Assembly (NCBI GenBank): GCA_014529385.2
Contig: JABFUD020000247.1
Coordinates: 1 to 59,795, forward strand
Reading direction: 5' to 3'
Origin: Adiantum capillus-veneris
Lineage: Eukaryota; Streptophyta; Polypodiopsida; Polypodiales; Pteridaceae
DNA length: 59,795 nucleotides
Shown: piece after piece, positions 25,420 to 35,758 of the stretch
How positions within the stretch are numbered: the first letter of the stretch is position 1
Layout: every line of letters begins with the position of its first letter
Translations under genes and position numbers: made by a program
Notes under the pieces: generated by a model
Seen by the model: the letters and a program-made list of their open reading frames with translations, nothing else
The model's database searches: none
What the model was told of the DNA's origin: nothing

Positions 25420-26783
25420 ATCTCCTAGCAAGGTTTTGCAGAAGGATTCAGTGGTGGCAGAGATGGTATGGTCAGGTAAAATGCCCTCATACAAGCATCT
25501 TAGAGTCTTTGGCTGTGAGGCATATACTCATGTTCCAAAGGAATTTAGGAACAAACTTGAGCCAAAGAGTAGAAAGTGCATCTTTCTAGGCTATGGTAAT
25601 TCTGGTGAGATGGGGTACAGACTTTGGGATCCCGAATCCAAAAAGGTTATCCACAACAATGATGTTCACTTTAATGAAGCCAAATATCATTCTAAACCAG
25701 AGAGGGTTGAGGAGATTAGAAGAGTTGTCTTCCAAGAAGATGGACCTGCACGTGCAAGACAAAATTTCAGGGCTCAAGAGGAGCAAGGACAGGATAGAGT
25801 GGAGCCACAGGTTGTGGCTGAGCCTGAGCCACCTATTTTGCATAGATCTGAACGTATCACGCGACCTCCTGATAGGTTTTTTCCATCTATGAACTATGTC
25901 ATGTTGACTGATTGCAATGAGCCTTCATGTTACAAGGAAGCAGTGCAAATGAAGGACTCCGGGAATTGGCAATTGGCCATGCAGTCAGAGATGACAGCTC
26001 TGCATAAAAACCAGACATGGAAGCTAGTTAAATTACCACATGGTAAAAAGGCTCTACCTTGTAAATGGGTTTATAGGTATAAGATCACCGCTCATGATAG
26101 TCAGCCAAAGTACAAAGCAAGGCTTGTTTCCAAGGGCTTTAAGCAAGAACAAGGCATTTACTTTGATGAAGTCTTCTCTCCGGTGGTCAAGATGACTACA
26201 TTGAGATGCTTTCTTGCATTGGTTGCCATATTAGATTTGGTGTTGCACCAAATGGATGTCAAGACAGCGTTCTTGCATGGTGATTTAGATGTGGAAATTT
26301 ACATGCAGCAGCCAAAAGGGTTTGTTGAGAAAGGCAAGGAAGATTTGGTGTGCCAGTTGTTAAAGAGTCTTTATGGCTTAAAACAATCACCGAGGGCATG
26401 GTACCATAAGTTCCACAATTTTATGCTTTCTCAAGGCTACAAACGTAGTGAGTTCGATCACTGTCTATATACAAAGAAGGCTAAGGATGGCAGTTGGCTG
26501 ATCCTTATTTTGTATGTGGATGACATGTTGATTGCTGGCAAGCACTTGGAAGAAATTTCAGCTTTGAAGTCAAAGATGGCAAAATCGTTTGACATGAAAG
26601 ACATGGGTGAGGCAAGTCATATACTTGGTATGCGCATTGAGAGAGACAGATCAAAGAAGTTGATTTGGTTATCTCAAACAGAGTATATTGACAAGGTTTT
26701 GCAACGTTTCAATAGGGAGAAGGGAAAGGCATTGAGTGTTCCATTGCCACCATATGTGAAACTTAGCAAACAAGATTTTCCTG
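25397..26783 (+). pseudogene. TE1 integrase C-terminal part and reverse transcriptase, right arm
   Basis: Intact frame of 469 codons from the ATG at 25436 to 26845. It starts within the integrase C-terminal region (TVHLINKSPS, HLRVFGCEAYTH), passes a charged proline/glutamate linker, then RT with QMDVKTAFLHGDL, KSLYGLKQSPRAW and YVDD (26513-26524). All RT blocks I can recognise are present and unbroken. After KLSKQDFP the frame slips by one base, at about 26783, into a nonsense tail; the proper RNase H frame restarts at once. The same slip is in all three copies. Confidence 0.9.
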
Positions 26784-27162
26784 GTCTGAGGAAGAACAGG
26801 CTGAAATGGATAAGATTCCATATGCGTCTGCAGTGGGTAGTTTGATGTATGCAATGATTGCTACTCGCCCAGACATTGCATTTGCAGTGGGAGTAGTAAG
26901 TCGATACATGTCAAACCCAGGCAAGAAACATTGGGAGGCAGTGAAAGGAATATTGAGATACATGAAAGCTACAAAGAGTATGCGCATATGCTATGGGAGT
27001 CAGGAGCTAAGTGTAAAGGGTTTTATAGACTCAGATTATGTAGGTGACTTAGACAACCGAAGGTCTACGTCAGGGTATGTCTTTACATTGGCTGGTGGAG
27101 CAGTATCATGGCGTTCTAGATTACAAGATTGTGTTACTCAGTCTACTACAGAGGCTAAATAT
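26784..27162 (+). pseudogene. TE1 RNase H, truncated, right arm
   Basis: Same truncated RNase H as 49803-50181, ending at TTEAKY. The frame then continues openly into the minisatellite for 92 codons. Confidence 0.85.
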
Positions 27163-27438
27163 CCCCGCACACATACACATATTCCCACACATCGTCTTCC
27201 TCTCTTCCACATACATAACCACAGTGAAATCTGTTATCTTGCTGTCTCTCTCTTGAAAATACATGCACATATTCCCACACATCGTCTTCCTCACTTCCAG
27301 ATACATAACCACAATGAAATCTGTTATCTTGTTGTCTCTCTCTTGAAAATACGTGCACATATTTCCATACATCGTCTTCCTCTCTTCCACATACATAAAC
27401 ACAGTGAAATCTGTTATCTTTCTCTCTCCTCTCTCTAA
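27163..27438 (+). repeat. 90-bp minisatellite capping TE1, right arm
   Basis: Three units start at 27181, 27271 and 27361, exactly 90 bp apart. Because 90 is a multiple of three, the RNase H frame stays open through all three as a 30-residue His/Leu-rich repeat (THRLPLFHIH and similar), then stops at 27438. A CT run and TATC repeats follow to about 27492. Confidence 0.95.
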
Positions 27439-27452
27439 AAAACAGTTATTTA

Positions 27453-27492
<40 letters not shown>

Positions 27493-27937
27493 TGTATTTG
27501 CTATCTCTCTCTTGAAAATACATGCTCATGTATGTGTGCGTCTGTGTTATCTATGTGTATGTATGTATATTTGTGTTATTTCATTGTAATACTCATACAT
27601 AATGCAGATACACAATTACACTTAATTATGATATGCACACATAGTATATATACATACATAAATATCACAAATAACTAACACATTGTAATACTAGTAAAAT
27701 TGAATGGAAGACTTACTTGCGTGATCTGTTAAAGTCGATTCTTGTAGCGAGTTCTGGATGTATGCTGAGCTGATTTTCCTCTAATCCATTTGTAGATATG
27801 ATTGTAACTTCTGTTTCTAAAAAATAGTAGTGTTGTTTAGTGATACACCTAATGGACATAAATGGTTTAAACTAGGATATGTAGACCAAAAATACGTGTA
27901 TTTCTTTGGATGAATATATACACTTTTTGGTGACCCT
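27493..27937. other. Spacer between minisatellite and 20-mer array, right arm (also 50513-50958; inverted 8886-9327)
   Basis: A+T-rich sequence with short TATG and TACA runs. I see no gene or RNA. Confidence 0.5.
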
Positions 27938-30605
27938 TACCACAAGTGGTGGACCTTGAGACCAATGGACTATAAGGACCTCCAAACAATACCTTGTACA
28001 CTCAATCCTTCTTGGTATCTAGGTTGGACAAGTGGTGGACCTTGTTCAAATTCTCTAACCACTCTCTCTAACATGGTGACATAATTTAGGTGTGATAAAT
28101 TCATATCTATGCAAACTAATATCAGTTTAGGCTTGTTAATTTGAATTTGTTTGAATTTATGTACAATATAATGATTTGAGGTTTGCATATTTGAATTTAG
28201 GTGGTATAATGATATCTTTTTGTGGTAAACTTGAATTTAAAATCAATTTTGCGTGGAATATTTTAAATTTAAGTAGTAAAATTTAAATTTTTATAAAAAA
28301 ATTTGAATTTTAAAATTTGGGCGGGATAGTTTAAAATTTAGGCGGGATATTTAAGATTTGGGAGGGATATTTTAAATTTAGGCGGGAAGGTTTTGAATTT
28401 ATAGCGAGATCTCCCTTACATAAGAGAGTATAGGTTGGACAAGTGGTGGACCTTCAAGCTAGAGCATCCATGCTACTGGACATGATAGGTAGGGAATCTA
28501 GTTGAATATTGTATGTATAATATATATGTAATAGATCTAGCTTGGACAAGTGGTGGACCTTGGAATAAAACCCCATGTAAAACATATCATGCACATTCCA
28601 AGTGGTCAAAAAAAATATCATTTAGAATATAGCCTTATAGGTTGGACAAGTGGTGGACCTTAACACCCAGATATTCTTCATATAATGACATAGAGTGGAA
28701 AACTGGTGAATCTTGAGACCAAACCATGCTACTAGCGATAATAGCTTGGACAAGTGGTGGACCTTGAAAGTAAACCCCCCATCTACGAAATATCGTGGGT
28801 TTAAGGTATTTCGATGGAGCCTAGCATCTTGGAGACATCGTGCATCTTGCTTCTCTTCATGTTTCAATGGAGCCTATGTTGGACAAATGGTGGAGCATCC
28901 TTCTCTCCATGTTTCAATGGACCCTAGCTTGGACAAGTGGTGGACCTTTACTTCTCTCTATTATTCAATAGAGTTAGCTTGGACAAGTGGTGGACCTTGG
29001 AACCAAACCCCCATTTAAAACCTATCATGGTCACTCCAAGTGGTGACAAAGAATAACCTTTAAGATATAGCCTTATAGGTTGGACAAGTGGTGGACCTTA
29101 ACACCCTAATATTCTTAATATAATGACATAGAGTGAAAAAGTGGTGAATCTTGAGACAAAACCACTCATGCTACTAGCACTAATAGCTGGGACAAGTGGT
29201 GGACCTTGAACGTAAACCCCCCATGTTTCAATAGAGTTAGCTTCGACAAATGGTGGAGCATCCTTCTCTCCATGTTTCAATGGACTCTAGCTTGGACAAG
29301 TGGTGGACCTTTGTTTCTCTCTATGTTTCAATAGAGTTAGCTTGGACAAGTGGTGGCCCTTCGATGCAGAACCCCATGTAAAACCTATCATGGTCACTCT
29401 AATAGGTAATCAAGAAGAACCTTTAAGATGTAGCCTTATAGGTTGGACAAGTGGTGGACCTTAACACGCGCATATTCTTAATATAATGACAGAGAGTGGA
29501 AAAGTGGTGAATCTTGAGACCAAACCACTCAAGCTACTAGCAATAATAGCTTGGACAAGTGGTGGACCTTGACTGTAAACCCCTCATCTACGACATATCG
29601 TGGGTTTAATGTTTTTCAATGGAGCCTAGCATCTTGGAGACATGGTGCACCTTGATTCTCCTCATGTTTCAATGGAGCCTACCTTGGACAAATGGTGGAG
29701 CATCCTTCTCTCCATGTTTCAATGGACCCTAGCTTAGACAAGGGGTGGACCTTTGCTTCTCTCTATGTTTCAATAGAGTTAGCTTGGACAAGTGGTGGAC
29801 CTTGGAACCAAACCCCCATGTAAAACCTATCATGGTCACTCCAAGTAGTAAGAAAGAATAACCTTTAAGATGTAGCCTTATAGGTTGGACAAGTGGTGGA
29901 CCTTAACACCCACATATTCTTAATAAAAGTGGTGAATCTTGAGACCAAACCACTCAGGCTACTAGCAATAATAGCATGGACAAGTGGTGGACCTTGAATG
30001 TAAACCCCTCATCTATGAAATATCGTGGGTTTAATGTATTTGGATGGAGCCTAGCATCTTGGAGACATGGTGCAGCTTGCTTCTCGTCATGTTTCAATGG
30101 ATCCTATCTTGGACAAATGGTGGAGCATCCTTCTCTCCATGTTTCAATGGACCCTAGCTTGGACAAGTGGTGGACCTTTGTTTCTCTCTATGTTTCAATA
30201 CAGTTAGCTTGGACAAGTGGTGGACCTTGGAACCAAACCCCCATGTAAAACCTATCATGGTCACTCCAAGTGGTAATAAAGAATAACCTTTAAGATGTAG
30301 CCTTATAGGTTGGACAAGTGGTGGACCTTAACACGCGCATATTTTTAATATAATGACATAGAGTGGAAAAGTGGTGAATCTTGAGACCAAACCACTCAGG
30401 CTACTAGCAATAATAGCTTGGACAAGTGTGGACCTTGAATGTAAACCCCTCATCTACGACATATCGTGGGTTTAATGTTTTTCGATGGAGCCTAGCATCT
30501 TGGAGACATGGTGCACCTTGCTTCTCCTCATGTTTCAATGGAGCTTACCTTGGACAAATGGTGGAGTATCCTTCTCTCCATGTTTCAATGGACCCTAGCT
30601 TATAC
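27938..30605 (+). repeat. Array of the TTGGACAAGTGGTGGACCTT 20-mer, right arm
   Basis: About 20 exact or near-exact cores in 2.7 kb, spaced about 50-410 bp. The right two thirds is a higher-order repeat of about 430-450 bp made of roughly seven related submonomers, some degenerate (TTGGACAAATGGTGGAGCAT, GAAAAGTGGTGAATCTT). At the left edge (27940-28560) cores stand alone in unrelated A+T-rich sequence yet are unchanged. A patch of private substitutions lies at 29281-29620. Open frames rich in W, S and G inside it are by-products of the repeat. Confidence 0.9.
28316..28389. repeat. Four phased TTTRGGMGGGAWA elements, right arm
   Basis: Elements begin at 28316, 28337, 28357 and 28377, a spacing of 21, 20 and 20 bp, i.e. 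two helical turns. Each has GGCGGGA (GGAGGGA in the third) in A+T-rich linker. The core resembles the E2F site GGCGGGAAA; binding is inference. Confidence 0.7.
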
Positions 30606-31019
30606 ACTCAATTGCAACACCACACGAGGGAGACACGAACAATGGAAAGAAACATAGAACTCACAGTACTCAATTGTAGCGTACACTCAATTTCATTATC
30701 TAAAACTTAGGTCAAAAGTTACAAAAATTGGCTTTTATACCTTAGCCAAGATCTAAAGAATGGATTCCTAGCTATTTGGGTTCAATGATAAGGCTAAGAG
30801 ATTGCACATAATTACAAAATTGGAAGCCCTTGGTCCCTTTACACTCTTTGATAGTCAATGATAATACAACAACTTTGGACTTTTACGGGATTTTTCATTA
30901 ATACATAAATCTGTGATACAATCAATGAGGGTAAAAATAAGAATGATGTCCTTTTGTTAGCTGAGCAGCTAACAATAGTTCTGAAATTGACCATCTAAGG
31001 AAACATCCCGAACAACAAA
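30606..31019. other. Non-coding stretch after the array, right arm
   Basis: No gene seen. It contains a 10-bp inverted repeat, TTGTTAGCTG-AG-CAGCTAACAA, at 30954-30975 (mirror 5849-5870; third copy about 53974-53995). Confidence 0.5.
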
Positions 31020-31440
31020 AAAGGGATGCAGACTAGTGGCAATATGAAGTGCTAAAGCTGATGCAAGAGCAAGAAACAATGAGCACTACAAGAAAACCAT
31101 CAAAGCAATGGAGCGGGAGACTGAGGAATTAAAACTTTTTACCTCTAACTTAAATGAAACATATCTCTGACTCTGAAGGAGTTATAGATGTTGGTAAAAC
31201 AATCCATTCTGGATAGACTCACATACCAATCGCTAGTAGACATCACTGACTTAGAAGGAAACATATCTCTAAATCTAGAGGAGATATAGATGTTGGTCAA
31301 AAACATGAAAAGTAACTTGAAGGACTAGGCCACCAGATACACTAGTACTTTGGCTTGCCAAACACTTGTGGAGCACCTACATGCCTGTCAAGATGAAGAG
31401 GAGGATGATGTCATTGTTGAACTATTATCAATAAGTAGGC
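31020..31440 (+). pseudogene. Decayed coding remnant with a 34-residue repeat, right arm (also 54040-54460; inverted 5385-5805)
   Basis: Not a recognised gene. One frame gives NNEHYKKTIKAMERETEELK, a charged, coiled-coil-like segment near 31070-31140. After a frame slip, two units 102 bp (34 codons) apart, from about 31156 and 31258, read NISLTLKEL-stop-MLVK and NISLNLEEI-stop-MLVK. The stop is TAG at the same place in both. A tail ends CQDEEEDDVIVELLSI. The multiple-of-three period and shared phase suggest a former protein with a short heptad-like repeat, captured from a gene or an old element. Alternatively chance; there are several stops. Confidence 0.35.
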
Positions 31441-32580
31441 AATTGAGGTGAAAGACAAGGACAACATAGTGCAATGAGAGTGAAAGAAAAGCTCACACTC
31501 ATGAGGAATTAGGAGTGCAAGAGAGTAGTAGTCACAAGAGCTTATGTTTGTAGTAAAACAAAGGGAAGAGATCATAACGAGTGAGAGTGCTTTGTAGCAT
31601 GCCAAACTGGAGATGCAGTAGTAGCCCCATATAATCATGAGCGAGCGAGCGAGAGAGGATACACACCCTCGCATCTCACATACAAACAGAATAGGAGCAC
31701 ATCTCTACTCCTCACTTATATCAAAGAAAAAATGCCACCCATTGCCTTGATTGTAGGCTTTACAATTGTCATGGGATGCATGATTTACTTTTCAAAGTTT
31801 CTTTTAGTGACAACCAGGTGTCTGAACTAAAATGAACTAATGCAATCCCAATCGAAGAAAAGAATCTACTTATTAATTGAAAACCACCCCTCAAGGTCAT
31901 GATCATGAGATGAGCATTCTTAGGATTGTATTGCAAGTGACAAGTTCGGGGAGGAGAGGTTGCAGTGTCTCGGGGAAAAACCATTTTCCCAAACATACAA
32001 AATTCCTTTTCTTGAATTTGCCAAGAGGATATTTTTAAAAAGTAGGTTTTTTTTTTAAACATATTTTGGGGCGGAATTTCTCCTTTTGCACTTGCTCTCA
32101 ACCGGCATTTTTGAAATTGAAAACGGCACGATATTAAGTTGAGACACATTCTTCTACACTGGTCTTTTAATAATGGCAAGGTTGCAACACGTCAAATTAT
32201 GAAAAGACAACAAAAGTGTGTGTCCCATTGCTTGTGTAGGCGTGTGTGTGTTGGAAGAAAGAAAATGGATGGCCATGCTTTTGATAAAAGACGGTGGACA
32301 TAAATGACCAGAAGTCCCATCAGCCATTTGCTCCCTCCTTTCTAGAACATGAAAGCCTCAAAATTCAAATCGTTTCAAACTTTCTCCATGCGGCAAGCAC
32401 CCAATTAAAAATTTAGTCGTTTCAAACTTTGTTGAGTCCTTTCTCCAAATGACAATGCTCATCATGTCTTGTTATGAGCATTTATTCTTCAAGATACACA
32501 ATCAGCAACCTATCTTAATTTCACTGGTCCATGAGTCAATCTTCACATGTGCAATGTAGATCATGCTCTTTAGGCGGACT
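31441..32580. other. Unassigned stretch, right arm (also 54461-55590; inverted about 4240-5383)
   Basis: No gene, RNA or known repeat recognised. A minus-strand open stretch (31769-32179, 136 codons; left arm 4641-5108, third copy broken) is not supported by any motif and varies between copies. Confidence 0.4.
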
Positions 32581-32760
32581 CACACGGGAGGTGTAAGATG
32601 TAAGCTTTGATTGAAGGGACATTTTGACGTGATTGTAGCTCATGCACACATGTTAATGATGTAAATGGGACTCTGGAGGGGTAAGACATAAGGATTGATT
32701 GAAGGGACATTTTCATGTGATTCGAGCTCATGCACACATGTAAATCATCATCATGCAGGC
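32581..32760. repeat. Diverged 88-bp direct repeat, right arm (also about 55600-55780; inverted about 4064-4243)
   Basis: Two units share GATTGAAGGGACATTTT (32609 and 32697) and AGCTCATGCACACATGT, 88 bp apart, with several differences. Confidence 0.75.
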
Positions 32761-32901
32761 CTTAAATTTGGAGGCCATTTTGGACGTCATTGGCATTTTG
32801 GGCATCAAATGAAGGCTAGAACGGTCAGCAAAGGCTTCACCGTGAAGCTTTCTTACTAGGGGCAAGGTGTCATTAGAATCCCAAGTATAAGGAGTAGGGT
32901 G

Positions 32902-32904
<3 letters not shown>

Positions 32905-32951
<47 letters not shown>

Positions 32952-32988
32952 GTATGTATATATATATTATTATATATATATATATATA
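32905..32988. repeat. (GT)n(TA)n microsatellite, right arm
   Basis: A GT run to 32937, then TA/TATG repeats. The third copy (55914-56004) and left arm (3833-3916) differ in repeat lengths. Confidence 0.95.
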
Positions 32989-33287
32989 TAATGTGTTGTA
33001 ACTTGTGTATTTTTATTATCTCAAGGTTAGATACTTCAAAATACTATGCAATTTTGAATATGAGCTCTTTCATGTTTCAAATGTTTATTATGAATGCATG
33101 CATGTGTAGAGGTGTCACTTGTTAGATTGTAGTGACATAGTATCGTACAATGTTAAGCGTCATTTGAACTGCACAATTCAAAAATCGATTGACGCCCAAC
33201 TTTTATAGGCTGAGTGTAATTTGAAGCTCGATAAATGTAGACTAGGAGTCGTATATATTTAACCAAAATCTAAGGGAGGGAGTCAAC

Positions 33288-33500
33288 TTTAAGGCTTGAT
33301 GTAATGGGAGGGGATACTTCAAACTCGGACTGCAAGGTCACTAGTTCAAATCTTGAAGTCACGTCTCTTTTTTTTTGCTGGTCAGGTTTGTTGTACCTCG
33401 TTTTTTGCACGGCCGTGTTTAGTGCTCCTCGAGATCCCGTCCCCCCAACCCAAACTGTCGATCCAATTACTCCCTCTCGCATTAAAGATGGGTGTTACTT
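33288..33500 (+). mobile_element. Possible tRNA-derived SINE, right arm (also about 56301-56512; inverted about 3324-3536)
   Basis: AAGGCTTGATGTAATGGGA (33291-33309) resembles a pol III A box and GGTCACTAGTTCAAATCTTG (33335-33354) a B box, at roughly SINE-like spacing. A T run and an unrelated body follow. I see no clear poly(A)/T end or target duplication, so this is tentative. Confidence 0.3.
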
Positions 33501-33970
33501 AGTGCCAAGGGGGGTACATTTTGCACATCCAACTGCACCTCAAAGAGGTGCAATTAGCGGAGGAAGGAGGGGGGTCTTGAAAATAGTTAACCCTCCTAGT
33601 GTGGAGTCCTTAGTAATGATTTTTTTTTGGACTACACAAGGAGTCCTTAGTGACTAGTTGATTTTTGGGTGCAAAATCTGGACCATTGGAAAAAGCTTCT
33701 CCATCAACGCCACATGACAAGCTAATGATAATTTTGAATTATTTTGTAGGCCCTTGCGAGAGAGTGTTGACATTTGTGTACCAATGTGTTTAAAGAGGGA
33801 CATTGAGTTTTATTATTTTTTATGCCTTTGAAAGGTATTGTAACGTAAATATGGTGGCGTGCTTCTACTCTGTTGCTTAAGAACGTAGGAGTTTCTGAGG
33901 TTTTCGCGAGGCCTACGTCCCATCTGAGGTGCGTTGAAACCTTCTTTTTTTTTTGTGAAGCTCCAAAGCG
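33501..33970. other. Stretch before the LINE, right arm (also 56513-56983; inverted about 2853-3323)
   Basis: No coding signal. It includes a GAGGTGCAATTAG-type short repeat (33525-33560) and A/T homopolymers. The LINE 5' end probably lies near its right part. Confidence 0.4.
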
Positions 33971-34201
33971 TGATTATTGTCTAAGGAGGAATGGCAATTA
34001 TTGTCTAATCTAAAGTCCGATTATTGTCTAAGGAGACTTGCGATTATTGTCTAAGAAGGAAAAGCTTGAGGGAGAGCCTTTATTTTCTCTTTAAAGCCTT
34101 TTTGCCTTTCATTATCTTTGGTGATTATTACCCGAGTGATTATTATCTTTGGTGATTATTATTCGAGTGAATATTATTGTTGGTGATTATTATCCGAGTG
34201 T
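33971..34201 (+). repeat. LINE 5' UTR tandem repeats, right arm
   Basis: Four GATTATTGTCTAAG-type units about 23-24 bp apart (33972-34056), then GGTGATTATTAYCCGAGTG-type units (34116-34201). All share the GATTATT core. They lie 58 bases upstream of the LINE ATG, where many LINEs carry promoter monomers. Confidence 0.7.
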
Positions 34202-34258
34202 ATCATCTTTTTGTAACCCTTTGTGTAACTTGGCGTCGGTGAGGCTTGTTACCGCGCC

Positions 34259-34411
34259 ATGGCGAGCTCCTCTAAGCCGTCCTATGCCGAAGCAGTGTCA
34301 GGCAAAGAACGGTCCGACGCTCTCAAGGCTATCGAGCCGACCGGCGACCTTGTGAAACCGGGCGCCAAAGATAGCGATCAAAGCTCCCTTACTAATTTGG
34401 GTAAGGAGTAA
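34259..34411 (+). pseudogene. LINE ORF1 start, right arm
   Basis: ATG in a strong context (GCGCCATGG) begins MASSSKPSYAEAVSG; the SYAEAV-like motif is typical of the N-terminus of plant LINE ORF1. The frame ends at TAA after 50 codons, but the next frame at once continues with TETKKDVGGKRL, so a one-base slip near 34400 has split ORF1. The slip is shared by all copies. Equivalents: 57272-57424 and 2415-2567 (-). Confidence 0.7.
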
Positions 34412-35486
34412 CTGAAACAAAGAAAGATGTGGGTGGAAAAAGACTTAGCGGCAATCCTGGGTGCACTGTCATTGAACAAAAGGTGGCGCGAGGATTCGAC
34501 GTCGCAGGAGGATGCTCTGAAGTGGCCAAAAGGGATAGAGCTTTCCAAGCACTTAAGAAGGTGCTCCCGCAGTGTGTCGAGGTGGAAGATGCCGTTACGG
34601 TGGTTGTTCCCCCTGCCATAGTGAAAAAACAACTTGCGGAGGTTGCAAATTCCACTCTAGTCTTCGAGTTTATGGGGAGAGTTCCCAATAGAATTGAGCT
34701 CTGTAATTGGCTTTGTAGTCCACTGGTGTTGAATCAACACAACTCAGTAATATTCACCCAGTATATAGCAAAAAGATTCATGCCAGTTCAGTTCAACGAC
34801 AGTGTAATGGTTGAGAAGGTTTTGGCGAAAAGCTCGCTGTTCTTCAATCGTGTGTCGGTGTGCTCCCTTGGGATCCTCTGTTTGAATCTAATGAGGCATT
34901 CAAGGATCTCTCCCCAGTATGGGTGGAGTTTGGCAACCTCCCAGTATGGCTTAGGAAGAACTTGAAGGACCTCGCAGCTTGGCTTGGTGATTCATTGTTT
35001 GTCCCATCTGCCAGAGCCTCGGGGGTAGCAGCAAACAAGGCCTGTATCTGGTGGGATCTGAGGAAGCCACAACCAAAGAACTTGGTGGTGAATGTTGACG
35101 CAGGGCTAAAGATCATTCCTCTTAACTTTAACACCTTCTTCAGGGCCTGCTTCAAATGCAACAAATTCGGGCATTATGCGAGGGCGTGTCCCGCTGAGGT
35201 GCTAAAGCCTACAGAGGAGAGAAGCAAATCACAGGTTACCCCACAGTGTGGCACGAATGCAATAGTTCCAACAAAGAAGCCTACTGAAGATCTTGGCAAG
35301 GCAGAGGGTGGGAAAAATAAAATCAACTCAAATAAAGATGTGGAGAAACAAGATCATGGCAACCGGGGTAAGGGCAAGACCACCCAAAGCTACTGCTTTT
35401 CATCCACCGCTCAGCAAAGAACGGCCACCCCAGTAATGCAGAAGATCGTGATGTCTCCAACTATTAGGTCAAAAGATGAGGGCTAG
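34412..35486 (+). pseudogene. LINE ORF1 (DUF4283-like plus CCHC knuckle), right arm
   Basis: Nucleic-acid binding protein of a plant L1-type LINE. The first part (to about 34860) gives VANSTLVFEFMGRVPN and later LAKSSLFFNR. After a one-base slip the frame resumes as LPWDPLFESNEAF and PVWVEFGNLPVW, hallmarks of DUF4283. A CCHC knuckle, CFKCNKFGHYARAC, lies at 35148-35189. A lysine-rich tail ends at TAG 35484-35486. Both slips are shared by all copies, so the gene was dead before the block multiplied. Known family role: ribonucleoprotein formation with element RNA. Confidence 0.8.
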
Positions 35487-35758
35487 CAACAAGTATCTCA
35501 TATTTCATGTAAGCGGTTCAAAGCAAAGGCTCGAGCCTTGGGACAAATCATAGGTCTCCCGCCGGATTCCCCAAAGCCTCCTGTCTTGTATAACAATATA
35601 TTCGAAGTTTTGGGGAAGACAAATCAAGAGGACCTTTTCACTTCCAAGATGGATACCATGCAGGTTCTAGCAGAAAAGGAGCCAATGGAAGAAGACAACC
35701 TGAATGGAAACTCTGGTGAGGAGTTCCTGGAGGCAGAAGAATTTGTCCCCCTTTCCCA
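35487..35758 (+). other. LINE inter-ORF segment, right arm (also 58500-58771)
   Basis: An open acidic stretch (EKEPMEEDNLNGNSGEEFLE) ends at the stop that overlaps the start region of ORF2. It may be the C-terminal part of ORF1 in another frame. Confidence 0.45.

Noticed and set aside
31769-32179. Minus-strand 136-codon ORF
   Set aside because: It is broken in the third copy, different in length in the left arm and has no motif; probably chance.
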